DNA of 23,958 bases, from contig LNKV01000147.1 of the NCBI GenBank assembly GCA_001465935.1, positions 1 to 23,958 on the forward strand, given 5' to 3'. The position numbers and the translations under genes are program-made. Positions 11,829 to 22,249 of this stretch are shown one piece after another; the first letter of the stretch is position 1, and each line of letters opens with the position of its first letter. This DNA is from Clarireedia homoeocarpa. Its lineage: Eukaryota; Ascomycota; Leotiomycetes; Helotiales; Rutstroemiaceae. The notes below the pieces were generated by a model that saw only the letters and a list, made by a program, of their open reading frames with translations, had not been told where the DNA came from and did not search any database.

Positions 11829-12739
11829 ATTTTAAAGTTAATAAGAGTTTTAATTTAATAGAAGATATTATTTTTTATTAATTTATATAATATTATTATA
11901 TAATTTCTATTTATTAGTTTAATTAAATCTAAGTATTTTATATCTTTTAAACTATTTAAAAAAAATCTTTATTTAAATACTATCTTTTATTTAATTTACT
12001 TCTAATTACTTTATATAAGTTATAACTTTAATTAAGATTTTAATTAAGATATTATCTTTTTTCTTTATTTTCTTTATTATATTTTTATAAAGTTTATACT
12101 TAACTTTATCTATTATATAATAAAGAGTTTAAACTTAAATAAAAGTAAAAGAAGAAGAGTTTTAAATAAAATTATTAACTAGTAAAGAAGCTTTTTAATT
12201 AAAAGAGAAGTAATATAATATATTAGAAAATAAAGTTAATTATTTTTATATAAATAAATAGAATAATAACTAGAATATTAAATTAACTTTAAAATACTTA
12301 TTAACTTTTAATATAAATAATAACTTAGTCTCGATAATTTATTATAATTATTACTACTTTAATAGAGATTTATTAAACTTATTTATTTATTATAATATTA
12401 ATATTATTTATATCTAAGTACTAAAGTACTTATATATTAGTCTTATAATTCTCGCTTCTAAAATAATTTATAAATAAATATATTCGATAATTATTATTTA
12501 ACTTTCTAATAAAGTTTTAATATTTATTCTTTAAATTAATCTTATTAATAATATTTATTAAAAGCTCGAACTATTAATAAAATAACTTGAAAAGCTAGTT
12601 TTCAAGTTAAATAAAATATATATATATATTTTAAATATATTAATATTTAATTAGATCTATTAAGAAGTTAGTTACTTTATTAATTATTTACTTAAATATA
12701 ATATTATCTTAAATATATAATTCTTTATAATATTTAAAA
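11829..12739 (-). pseudogene. Gypsy copy C fragment, start of protease back into gag
   Basis: This segment aligns with 17207-18117 of copy B in the same orientation. Its left end falls in the codons equivalent to the LIDSGA protease active site; its right end runs into the assembly gap. Like copy A, it is more heavily mutated than B. The reverse complement of the piece around 12310-12480 also matches copy A at about 710-900, which confirms that A, B and C are one family. No intact product is possible. Confidence 0.87.
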
Positions 12740-12836
12740 NNNNNNNNNNNNNNNNNNNNNNNNNNNNNNNNNNNNNNNNNNNNNNNNNNNNNNNNNNNNN
12801 NNNNNNNNNNNNNNNNNNNNNNNNNNNNNNNNNNNN
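12740..12836. other. Assembly gap (97 N)
   Basis: A run of 97 undetermined bases separates gypsy copy C from the partial LTR of copy B. Both sides belong to the same repeat family, so the gap probably marks an assembly break in repeats. Its true length is unknown. It hides the right end of copy C and most of copy B's 3' LTR. Confidence 0.99.
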
Positions 12837-12909
12837 AAAGAGATTATATATTTAATCACGTATATACTAACTTATATAGTATCGTGATAATTCGGTTAGA
12901 ATCATTATA
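12837..12909 (-). repeat. Gypsy LTR L3, partial 3' LTR of copy B
   Basis: The 73 bases match the inner end of the 217-bp LTR, ending gaatcattata right beside the polypurine tract. About 50 bp present in L1, L2 and L4 (the tatactaata tandem and the following atctaacttacttttaaag part) are missing between about 12870 and 12873. The rest of the LTR falls in the gap. Confidence 0.82.
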
Positions 12910-12926
12910 TCACCCCCCCCTTCTAA
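12910..12926 (-). promoter_or_regulatory. Polypurine tract of gypsy copy B
   Basis: On the minus strand this reads as a purine run with eight consecutive G, directly before the 3' LTR. That is the position and composition of the plus-strand priming site of LTR retrotransposons. The C8 run at 12913-12920 is the longest G/C run in the window. The same site in the mini-element (11246-11260) has been broken up by C-to-T changes. Confidence 0.8.
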
Positions 12927-13074
12927 AAAAACTCGCCCTCGAGCGTCCTAATTACTTTATTAATTATTATCTGAATTATATATCTTTAAAGTTTCTTCTT
13001 AATAAATATAAATAACCTAAATAGTCTATAATAAATAAATATAATTATAGGAATAATAATAGTAGCTTCTTAGT
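12927..13074 (-). other. 3' untranslated region of gypsy copy B
   Basis: It lies between the pol stop (13075-13077) and the polypurine tract. It has no coding signal. It is shared with the mini-element and contains a retained CTCGAG near 12930. Confidence 0.6.
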
Positions 13075-13221
13075 TTAGCGACATTATACTTTAGATATTA
13101 TAAAGTTCAGGAATCGCTTTTTATTTACTATAATCATCGGGTAGTCTCCCTTAATATAGTTATAGTTGTTTTCTCTAGATTCCTATAATCGAAACTATTT
13201 GAGGAGAAGTACTAAGAGGCC

Positions 13222-13412
13222 AGGCACCTTCGGGTTAGCTCGATAGAAGTCTCGAAGTAGTATTAGAGATATCTTAAAATCCGATACTTAGTACTAAGTT
13301 AGATTAATATTATAATCTCTCTATTAGATATAATATTCTAATAATCTTCGTTTTAAATAGTAAGTTAGTATTTACTCTATTTTATATTTATCTGTTTCTA
13401 TAATATTAATTA
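13222..13412 (-). pseudogene. Chromodomain at the C-terminus of gypsy pol (copy B)
   Basis: Chromodomains bind methylated histone H3 tails and steer chromovirus integration. The frame reads ETDKYKIE-stop-ILTYYLKRRLLEYYI, two stops where a Gln-Trp pair is expected, RDY, then a stop-containing WYxxSDF-type segment, then SDFKISLILLRDFYRANPKVPG. The order (acidic-aromatic start, EYxIxW strand, TWYxASDF and the C-terminal helix) matches the domain. The first cage aromatic (Tyr) remains; the Trp positions are stops. The frame then continues about 145 bases past PKVPG to the stop at 13075-13077. Confidence 0.82.
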
Positions 13413-13849
13413 GCGAGAGTGGTTTATTATACTAGTTTGGTAATAGGTTATTGACTATCTTTCTTAATTTATCAGTTAGGAATATATTATAGATTTATAT
13501 AGTACTAAGTAGATCTAAATAATAAAAGTAACTAATATATTTTAAGACTTTAAAGTATTTACTAGTAGAGTAATCTAGCTTCTTAGATAGCTACTATATT
13601 AATAGATATTATATATCCAACTAGATATAATTACTAACTTAGAAGTCTACTAGTTAGTAATACTTATTTGTTTGTTTAGCTATTTACTTTTAAGTAATTA
13701 TAATAGTAAAGTAGATATATTTCAAAGTTTCACGATTATAGTAAATATAAATATAAGTATTTTAGATATTAAAGTTATCGATTAGGAGATATTTAGTTAG
13801 CTTCTAATCTTATATAGCTCTAAGAGTATATCTATAAAGTACTTTAAAG

Positions 13850-14500
13850 GGGAGCAAGTTATTAAAAGAAGAATATAATAAAGTTAACTATATATAGTCT
13901 ATTATTAGCAGGAATTCGAACTAATTATCTTGATAATAATTAACAAAAGGTCTTAGCTACTTTTATAAATATTAATTATAAACTTCTATCTACTTATCGG
14001 TCTGAAGATAATTGGTAATAGAAAGCTTAACTTTAGTTCTAAGAATATTATTAAATTTAGTCTAAAATAAGAATATAAATTAAGAATCTCGATCGGATAG
14101 TATTATTATAAGTAAGCTATAGTACTAGTAGATATATAAGATATAAAATTTAGTCTAGTTTCTTATAATAATAATCTTGTAGTATAAGATCGTAATAGCT
14201 TGCTTAGATAAACAGTTAATAATAATAAGTATATTATTATATCTATATTTATTCTTATTAAAACTATAATAATCTATTATAATATATTCTTATATATAAG
14301 TTAGAACTAGTAATAGATAGAGTAGTCTAGGCGTCTTATCTCTCGGAACTGAGTTTCGACGATATATATAGTAATTGTGGATATATATAATAATATTATT
14401 TTTTATAGAGTACTAGTAATAATACTTTTTAAAAAGTAAGTAAGTCTTCCTGATATCTAAATAAACTATAATAACAAAGTTGTATACCTCGCGAATAAGA
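13850..14500 (-). pseudogene. Integrase of gypsy copy B (zinc-binding and DDE core)
   Basis: Readable motifs in order are RDKTPRLLYLL near 14340, IIIDYYSFNKNKY near 14270 (the TMDF-type first catalytic region), IINCLSKQAITILYYK at about 14175-14220, SDRDSQFIF near 14090 (the SDRGPQF-type second catalytic site, where the Gly is Asp), and LSITNYLQTDKQIEVYNQYL near 13955-14025 (the HPQTDGQTE motif holding the catalytic Glu). These match Ty3/gypsy integrases closely. The third-acid region is still readable. Stops elsewhere in the frame make it non-functional. Confidence 0.9.
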
Positions 14501-14859
14501 AAGGTCTTTAAGTTCTTAATATCAAAGATAATAAAACGGCTTTTATAAAGTAATAAGCCTTCTTTGACTTCGAACCTGGATTTAGACTTTAATTCTTCTC
14601 GATTTACTACAATTCGTAAAGTTTACAAAGAATTATAATCGCGGTTCGCTTATAAAATATAAGTAACTAGATTAATAAAACTTATAGAATTTGTAAGAAT
14701 ATTTATTTCGAGAGTAGATTTATTAAAATAGTTGTATATATAGAAAGCTAAAATCCGGGGGTCTAACTTCTTATCCTTAAACAATTACTAGATATATCAC
14801 TCTTTTTTAAACTTATTTTAAGAACCTAATTCGTCTTCTTTCCAAGTAAGAATATTTAC

Positions 14860-15970
14860 TACGAAGTTGTTCTTACTAGAACGATATATAATAAGGAAAT
14901 AATAATTAGCTAGAAGTTCGGTCTATTGAGCTTACCGGGTATTAAGTACTTTAATTATTATAAAGTATTCTAAGGCTTTGTGATTAGTATAAACTCGGAT
15001 CTAGTATAGAGTACTTGTTAACTCGGTATATTAGTACGAGAATAACTTTATAATCACAAGTATTTCTTTATTATAAACCTTATAATTAAGCTTAGCCGGT
15101 TATATCGTTTTTAAGAAGTATATAACTAGGAACTAGTTATCACTATATTTCTAAGACAATATACTTATTACAACTCTGTCCGATATATTAGTTTCGAGTA
15201 TATAAAGAAGGTTATAGTTATAATACTATAGAAGCGGAGTAAAGGTTAATATTTCCTTAAGTATATTAAATAACTACTAACAACTAGTATCGAAGTCAAA
15301 GCGAGTTACAACCTTTGTTAGTTTAATAAAAGGCTTTATAATTATATTAAAGTTATAGATAAATCGTTGATAAAAGTTATAAAAGCCTAAGAAGGATTGA
15401 ATACCTTTTATAGTAGTTAGGTATCTCTATCTTTTAATAATAGTAACCTTTTCGAAATCAACTTCGATATTATTAGTCGAGATAATAAAGCTAAAGTACT
15501 TTGTATATTTAATATCGAACTTGTATTTCTTAAGATCAGCTTGTAGATTAATATTCTTAAGTCTTTAAAGTATTTAAGTAATATAAGCTATATATTCAAG
15601 TTTATTTTCTAAGTAAATTAAGATATTATCAAGGTAAACAATATAAAAAATATCAAGAAAATCAAATAGAATATTATTTATATAATACTAATATATAACT
15701 AGGCTATTAGTCAATTCAAAAGATATAATCTTATATTTATAAGTACTATACCGGGTTCAGAATATAATATACTCTTTAGAGGCTAAGTCTATATAAATAC
15801 AATAGAATACTTAACGGATATCTAGCTTAGTAAAGACCTTTGCTTTTGAAAGTCTAACTAAGGTCTTATTAATAAATAAAAATAAATATCTATTTTTACA
15901 AGTAAGAGTATTCAGAGCTCGGAAGTTAATATATAAATAAAGAGAGTTATTAGGTTTTTTTATAAACAAG
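14860..15970 (-). pseudogene. Reverse transcriptase and RNase H of gypsy copy B
   Basis: RT motifs in order are NNSLYLYINFRALNTLT near 15930, KAKVFTKLDIR, ELTNSLVIYQYYIN, FYIVYLDNILIY (catalytic codons 15625-15636), then IKGIQSFLGFYNFYQRFI. RNase H follows with ETNISDRVVISILS near 15170-15210, YNKEILVIIKLF, VYTNHKALEYF at about 14965-14998 and YRSSKNN. Two catalytic aspartates read Asn (YLDD to YLDN; the TDAS-type RNase H site to TNIS). Everything shares one frame. Copy A carries the same YLDN change. Confidence 0.93.
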
Positions 15971-16799
15971 ATAGAAGCTATAAAGAATATTTAACTTAGT
16001 TTAATAAAGCTTTTAAATAAGTTATTTATAATATATTCTTTAATTACTTCTAGCTCTTCTAGCGATATCTTATAAAGAGGGTTGTACTTAAGAGTTTTTT
16101 CTCTGTCGCTTTCTAATTAGATCTTATAGTTATATAGACGATAAGATAGAAGGAAGTTAGATTTAGACTTCGAGAATATATATATATATACTATATATTT
16201 GGCCGGTATAAGTAGTTCAGTATTATCAATATTTATAAAAGAGTATATAATAGTAGAACGATCGGTCAAGATTAGTAACTATACGACTAGAGTAACTAAA
16301 TCTTATTTAAATATTTACTACTTCTTTTACTAGTTAATAAGATTATCGACCTCTTATAAAGTAACTATAAAGAGTTTATTATTACTATCTCTTTTATAAA
16401 TATAGTTTATTACTATAATAGAGATCGTATATATCTCTATAGTACTTAGTTTATATTACGAGAAAAAGATCTAGAGAGGCTTTAGAAGTCTTTTAGACTT
16501 AGTATTAAATATAAGAGCTATAAGCTCGATCCGCTTTAACTCTTTTTTTATATAGATAATAAAATGTTTAACTTAAACCTTATAAGATAAGCTATTTATA
16601 ACTAAGATAACTTCGTTTTTAGTAAAGAAAACCGGGTATTTACCTAAGATATTAAACAGAGTTACCTCGAGATAAAGTAATAAATATATAATAAGTAAAT
16701 TTAACGTTTTTCTGTTTATATATTATTTTTTAATAATAACTGTATTAATAAAAAACAGTTTTTTCCGATAAATTTTTAAGTCTAAATTATTCTAGTTAA

Positions 16800-17240
16800 A
16801 TTTTCAGTCTTAACACTCTATATCATTTTAATAGACCTTGTTTATTACTTCGAGCCTATATAAGTAAGCTTTAATATTATAAGTTCTTATATATATTTAG
16901 AAGATAGGTAAGTCTTTAAATTAAATAAAACGTCTTTAGATATAATCAACTAGTACTCGATTCTCAGTAAGCTATTTATATCCTAGTATTACTATATATA
17001 TATTTAAGTAAGTGATTAGAAAGAAGATAAATAATTAGATATAACTATCGATTATAAAGTTTATTAAAGTATAATAAATAATTAGAAGTCTACTTTAGCT
17101 ATTATATCTTTTAACTTATAAAAGCGTCTTCAAGTATTTAATTATAGACTTGAGACTATAATAAAGTCGTTGAAAAAAAGAAATATCAATTAATATAAAA
17201 CTATTTACTTCGAAGTTAATAAGAGCTTTGATTTAATAGA
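16800..17240 (-). pseudogene. Protease region of gypsy copy B
   Basis: The active-site codons, read from about 17226 downward, give L-I-N-F-E-V, then NSFILIDISFFQR. A LIDSGA motif becomes this by four transitions, and the catalytic Asp is lost. Further on, VILGYK and LTENRVLVDY (about 16950-17000) match the C-terminal strand of retropepsin-like proteases in this family. It is in frame with the RT. Confidence 0.75.
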
Positions 17241-19132
17241 AGATACTACTTTTTACTAGTTTATATAATATTATTATATAGTTTCCTTCTATTAATTTAA
17301 TTAAGTTTAAATATTTTATATTTCTTAAACTATCTAAAAAGAAGTTTTTATTTAAATACTATCTTTTACTTAATCTATTTCTAGCTACTTTATATAAATT
17401 ATAACTTTAGTCTAGGTTTTAACTAAAATATTATCTTCTTTCTTTATTTCCTTTATTATATCTTTATAAAACTTATACTTAATTTTACTTATTATATAAT
17501 AAAAGATTTAGGCTCGAGCGAGAATAGAGAAAGAGGAGTTTTAAATAAAGTTATTAATTAATAAGATAGCTTTTTAGTTAGAGGAGAAATAATATAGTAT
17601 ATTAGTAAATAAAAGTAGTTATCTTATATAAATAGATAGAGTAGTAACTAAAGTACTAAGTTAGTTTTAAAGTATTTATTAGCTTTTAATATAAATAGTA
17701 ACTCGGTCTCGATAGTTTATTATAATTATTACTATTTTAATAAAAGCTTATTAAACTTACTTACTTATTATAATACTAATATTATTTATATCTAGATACT
17801 AAAACACTTATATATTAATCTTATAATCCTCGCTTCTAAAACGATCTATAAGTAAATATATTTGATAATTATTATTCAACTTTCTAATAAGATCTTAGTA
17901 TTTATTCTTTAAATTAATCTTATTAATAATACTAATTAGAAGCTTAAACTATTAATAGAAAAGTTTAAAGAGTTAGTCTTCGAGCTAGATAAAATATATA
18001 TATATATTTTAAATATACTAATACTTAATCAGATCTATTAAAAAGTTAATTACCTTATTAATTATTTACTCGGATATAATATTATTCTAGATATATAATT
18101 CTTTATAATACTCGAGAGTTAAGCCTTCTAATTAATCTAATATAAATAAGTATTTAATATTATTATTAATAAAACTATATTTATACTAATTAATTCGATT
18201 TATAACAAGTTTTCTCTATAATTAAATAATAGGTTTTTTTCTATTAAAGAGTTTATTAGCTAAATATAATATCTTAAATAATATATAACTAGATATTACT
18301 AAGATTATATTATTTTAATATAAAGAAATAAATAGTTATAAACTATATAACTAATATAAAAGTAATAACTAGAAGGTACTAGATAAGTTATATTTAATTA
18401 TCAATTAAAATAATAACTATTTTTAAATCTGATCTACTAATATAATATACTTAGTATTTTAAACTATTAGTTATACTTAGAATTAGACTTATATCTCTAT
18501 TATTTAGACTATTAATATAATTATTAAGTTAATAGATAATATAATTAAAAAAACTCTTTAAACTACTTTTTCTTTACTCTTACCTTGATATTAATAGTTA
18601 CTTTAATCGCTAATATCTATATTTTAGTTAAATTAAAGTAAAAGAGATATAAATAATATTAAATAACTTTATTAAGTTATAGAGGATTATATAAGAAAGA
18701 GAGATTATTAATAAGAGTTTAAAAAAGATTTATCTTCTACTTAGTATATAGTTTAAAATATTATTTAATTAGCTTTAAGAATATCCTAAATATTAAACTA
18801 AATATCAAGAATAATAATAATACTTTATAAAATATTATAAGAAAGCGAGTTTATTTACTTAGTCGATATAGAATAACTTACTTAACCTTTATTTTAAAGT
18901 TAGTTAAAAGGTGTTCGATATATTATCGTAATAAGTCTTTAGAGATTATATAGAATAGATAATTTAAAAGATATTAAAAAGTAATATTATATATCGGTGA
19001 GACCGGAATAGATTTACTCTTATTATTTAAAGAATCTTTAAAAAAGAGATTTAAAAGTAAAAAAAGATTAAATATTAATATTATTTAGATAGCTATTAAC
19101 ACGGTCGAAGAGATAAGTTAAGTTATTAATAA
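17240..19132 (-). pseudogene. Gag region and leader of gypsy copy B
   Basis: By position this stretch held the structural gag protein and the 5' leader with the primer-binding site. It is shared with copy A (window start to about 1320) and partly with copy C. A plausible segment EGLTLEYYKELYI lies near 18100-18140, and a basic linker precedes the protease in frame. I see no CCHC zinc knuckle, no certain start codon and no readable primer-binding site; RIP may have erased them. Confidence 0.6.
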
Positions 19133-19349
19133 TATAACGAGACTACTAGTTAAAATACTAAATAACTTTAAAATTAATAACTATAGAGCTTAGAGGATTA
19201 TAAAGGCCCGAAAACTTATATATAAAAAGTAATTATATATTATATCACGTATATACTAATATATATTAATATATATCTAATATCTAACTCACTTTTAAAG
19301 AGGTTATATCTTTATATAATATTATAATAATTTGGTTAGAATTATTATA
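19133..19349 (-). repeat. Gypsy LTR L4, 5' LTR of copy B (217 bp)
   Basis: It begins tataacgagact and ends gaattattata, with the same length and ends as L1 and L2. It is the 5' LTR of the minus-strand copy B. Its right end directly abuts the copia-1 family LTR that follows. Confidence 0.9.
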
Positions 19350-19799
19350 ATTATTATTATTATTAGATAATTAATTAATTATTATAGATTATATAATAAA
19401 TATAAACTTTTAATTAAAAATCCTATATATTAAAAACTTATTATTTAATAAAAACTTAGTTCGAATAAAAAAAAAAAAGTTACTAATATATAAATAATCG
19501 GTTATAAATAACTCTAACTAAATAGATTGAAACTTAGAGTAAATATAATATAATCGATATAAATATATAATATTTATATAACTAATAAATCAATTTTAAT
19601 AATTAAATATAGATAGTTAATACTTTTTATATAAAAGGTATAAAGATTATAATATAATTTTATAATTAGAGAATTAAAATAATTTATATAATTAATATTA
19701 AATTTATACTTTATATATAATTCTAAGTATTATATATAACTTTTATACTTCTTTATATAATATTACGTTTAAGATATAACTTTATTAGTTATACTAATA
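19350..19799 (+). repeat. Solo LTR of the copia-1 family (about 450 bp)
   Basis: It matches 9233-9696 from the (tta)n tract through the terminal tatactaata. The first several bases (tattagt) are missing at the junction with gypsy LTR L4. No copia-1 interior adjoins it on either side, so it is a solo or broken LTR. The orientation is the same as copia-1, opposite to the copia-2 relic on its right. Confidence 0.85.
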
Positions 19800-20639
19800 T
19801 TAAGATTTAATTTAATTAATAGAAAAAAAAAACTAATATCTTAATTATTTAATTTTCTATTTACTCTTCTAATTAGAACTTCAATTATAAATCTTAATCT
19901 TTTAAGTAAATAACTTTTCTTATTTAATAAATTAGTTAATTAAAAAACTTTCGTTTATATTAAAATAGTTTTAATCTCTTTTTATTTATATTACTAAATA
20001 CTATTATATAGAGTATATATAAGATTATATAAAATATCTTTAATCTATAAAAATATAAACTTAATAATATCTTCTTTTAAATTTTTTTATACTTTTTATA
20101 AAGTATATTAATAATATTAATATAATTATAATCTATTTTATTTTCAAATTTATTAACCTTTTTAATTATTAATAAAATAAGTAATATAGATTTATTAAAT
20201 ATTTTATATTTTATTTATCTTTCTTTTTAACTTTATTTATTATTAATAAGAGTATTAATCTTTATACTTTGAATTTAGTTAATTATAGTTTTAATTCTAA
20301 TATTAATTTAATCTTTAAGTTAATCTTATAAATATTATATATTTAGATTATTACTATTCTTATCTAAATATAAATTATTATTTAAAAGTTATAAATTATT
20401 AAAAGAACTCTATTTATTATTATTAAACTTATTTATTTTCGAGATCTCTTTATAGTATTTCTAGTTATTAATATTTTATAAAATAATCTTCTTAATAACT
20501 ATATTAAGATTATTTATATTATTACTTTCTAATATTAATCTATTTAAATTTTCAGTAATTCTAAGATTAAAAATTCGAATAATTTTATTTAAATACTTTT
20601 TTAAAAGTACTTTCTAATTCTTATTAGTTTTAAAATAAA

Positions 20640-21950
20640 TAATATTTTTATTAAACTAGATATTATAAATAATAATAATCTTATTAAACTTCGGTATCTA
20701 TATTTAATAGATTAGTAATTTAAATATATAATTTATTAAATACTTTAAATAAATATAAAGATTAACTTTATATTATTATTTATTAGTATTAATTTCTTAT
20801 TCTTTATCTAAAAAATAAACTTAATAATTATAATAATATATACTATTCTAATTTAAATATAAATTAGTAATAATTAATATTATTAATATTAAATTATACT
20901 ATTGGAAATATTATTTAATTTATAAATTTAGAATTTTATTTAATATCTTAAAGCTTCTTTATTATAATAAACTTATATTATATAAATAAATTATTATATA
21001 TATAATTTCAAGTTATAATTTTAATAGAAGATTTATTTAAGTTTATATTTTTATTATCTTAATAATAACCTTCTAATCTATATACTTTATTATACTATTT
21101 GACTTATAAATATAAATTAATAATAGTTTAATCTTAATTCCTTCTATAAATATTTATTATTTAAACTTTATATAATTATTAATATCGATTACTAATTTAT
21201 TATTATTTTATTTAATAATATAAATAGATAAATAATACTATTATTTTACTTATATTTTAAAATTAATAATTATTTAATATACTTTATAATAGGTTTTATT
21301 AATAAATAGAATTTTAAAAATCTTATTATTATATAATTCTTTAATTAGTAATAATTATAAATATCTATTAAATAATATTAGAAAGTTAAAAAGATTTTAT
21401 ATAACTTTATAAAATAGTTATAATAATTACCGATCTTCTAAATAATAATTAATAATCTATTTAATATATACTTTTATATAATACTTATAATCAACTTTTA
21501 AAATCCTTTTAATTTTTATATCTTTTATTTTATTTATTAAATATTTAAGAACTTTTTATTCAAGATACTTAGTTTTATTATATTATATTTATATAATATC
21601 CTCTTTATTAAATAAAAAATTATATAATTATTTAAAAATTTTATTAATCTTATAATAAATAATTAAATATATTATTATAATTTTATTTATAAGAATATTA
21701 TTTAGATCAATTAAATAATAAGAAATAATTTTTTTAAATTCTAAAAAGATTAGATTATACTTTTATATAAATAATATAATAATCGTACTTTTCTTATATA
21801 TATTATATTTTAATATATAGTCAAGATTATAAAATTATAAATTAGTTTTTATTAATTAAAACTTAAAAACTATATTAATATAAAAATCAAGAATAAAAAT
21901 AATATTTATTAAAATAAGATCTTTTATATTAAGTCTTTTAAAATTATTAA
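20640..21950 (-). pseudogene. Integrase of copia-2
   Basis: Readable segments are KYLINKIKDIKI with a degraded zinc finger, VIDINNYIKF (a RxDNGxEF-type second catalytic site), SNSIIKYID at about 21080-21100 (an NGxxER-type site, where the catalytic Glu is Lys), INLLLKL and EIIYIIIYLYNISLLQQRSFK (a LWxEAxxTAxYLxNRxP-type helix), then LKYLINYIFKLLIYQIQIPKFNKII near 20680-20760, which matches the C-terminal GYLxGYxxxxxYRIW segment. This order is specific to copia integrases. Confidence 0.85.
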
Positions 21951-21975
21951 AAACTTTTTTAATAATATAAATACT

Positions 21976-22197
21976 TTATCTAATAATTAGTAATAAGAAT
22001 ATACTAATTTCAATAATATTATTATTATTAGAATAAATAATCTTTCTATTATTAAATAAAGAAATATTATTTATTAAGTATATTATATTATAATTATCTA
22101 GAAAAATAAAGTTTATTAAATAATATTTATTAATAATAACTAATATAAAATATATACTAAGATTACTAATATTTATTAAAGAAAGATTGATAATCAC
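21976..22197 (-). pseudogene. 73-codon open segment in the protease region of copia-2
   Basis: This stop-free piece starts at a GTG and is simply an unbroken stretch of the copia-2 frame. It contains FLDNYNIIYLINNISLFNN, which matches the (L)DxGxxxHxxNxxSLF protease active-site region of fungal copia elements, with the Asp kept. It is the longest surviving open stretch of this element, not a gene. Confidence 0.75.
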
Positions 22198-22249
22198 TAT
22201 TATAACTTTTTTAAAAAAAAATAATAAAAAAGTAATTAAATTAACTATT

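Larger units (their letters stand above)
13075..19132 (-). pseudogene. Ty3/gypsy chromovirus copy B, gag-pol, best-preserved copy
   Basis: Read on the minus strand from the 5' LTR, the order is gag, protease (active site 17206-17226), linker, RT (about 15965-15250), RNase H (about 15210-14860), integrase (about 14500-13850) and chromodomain (about 13410-13220), with a stop at 13075-13077. Protease, RT, integrase and chromodomain codons all fall in one frame over about 4.1 kb, so decay was by substitution only. Stops occur at expected Gln, Arg and Trp codons. The 3' half keeps far more G/C than the 5' half or copies A and C. Gag (about 17230-19100) is assigned by position; I saw no zinc knuckle and no sure start codon. 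It is flanked by L4 on the right and L3 on the left. Dead, but clearly identified. Confidence 0.93.

Noticed and set aside
11024..11833. Target-site duplication around the mini-element
   Set aside because: The flanks taaat and atttt do not match, even allowing for C-to-T and G-to-A changes.
20400..20600. Possible LINE (Tad-type) ORF1 on the minus strand
   Set aside because: The segment is in frame with the copia-2 integrase C-terminus and fits the integrase-RT linker better.
21976..22197. 73-codon open frame taken as a real small gene
   Set aside because: It is a stop-free fragment of the copia-2 protease frame and continues into the integrase in the same frame beyond its stop.
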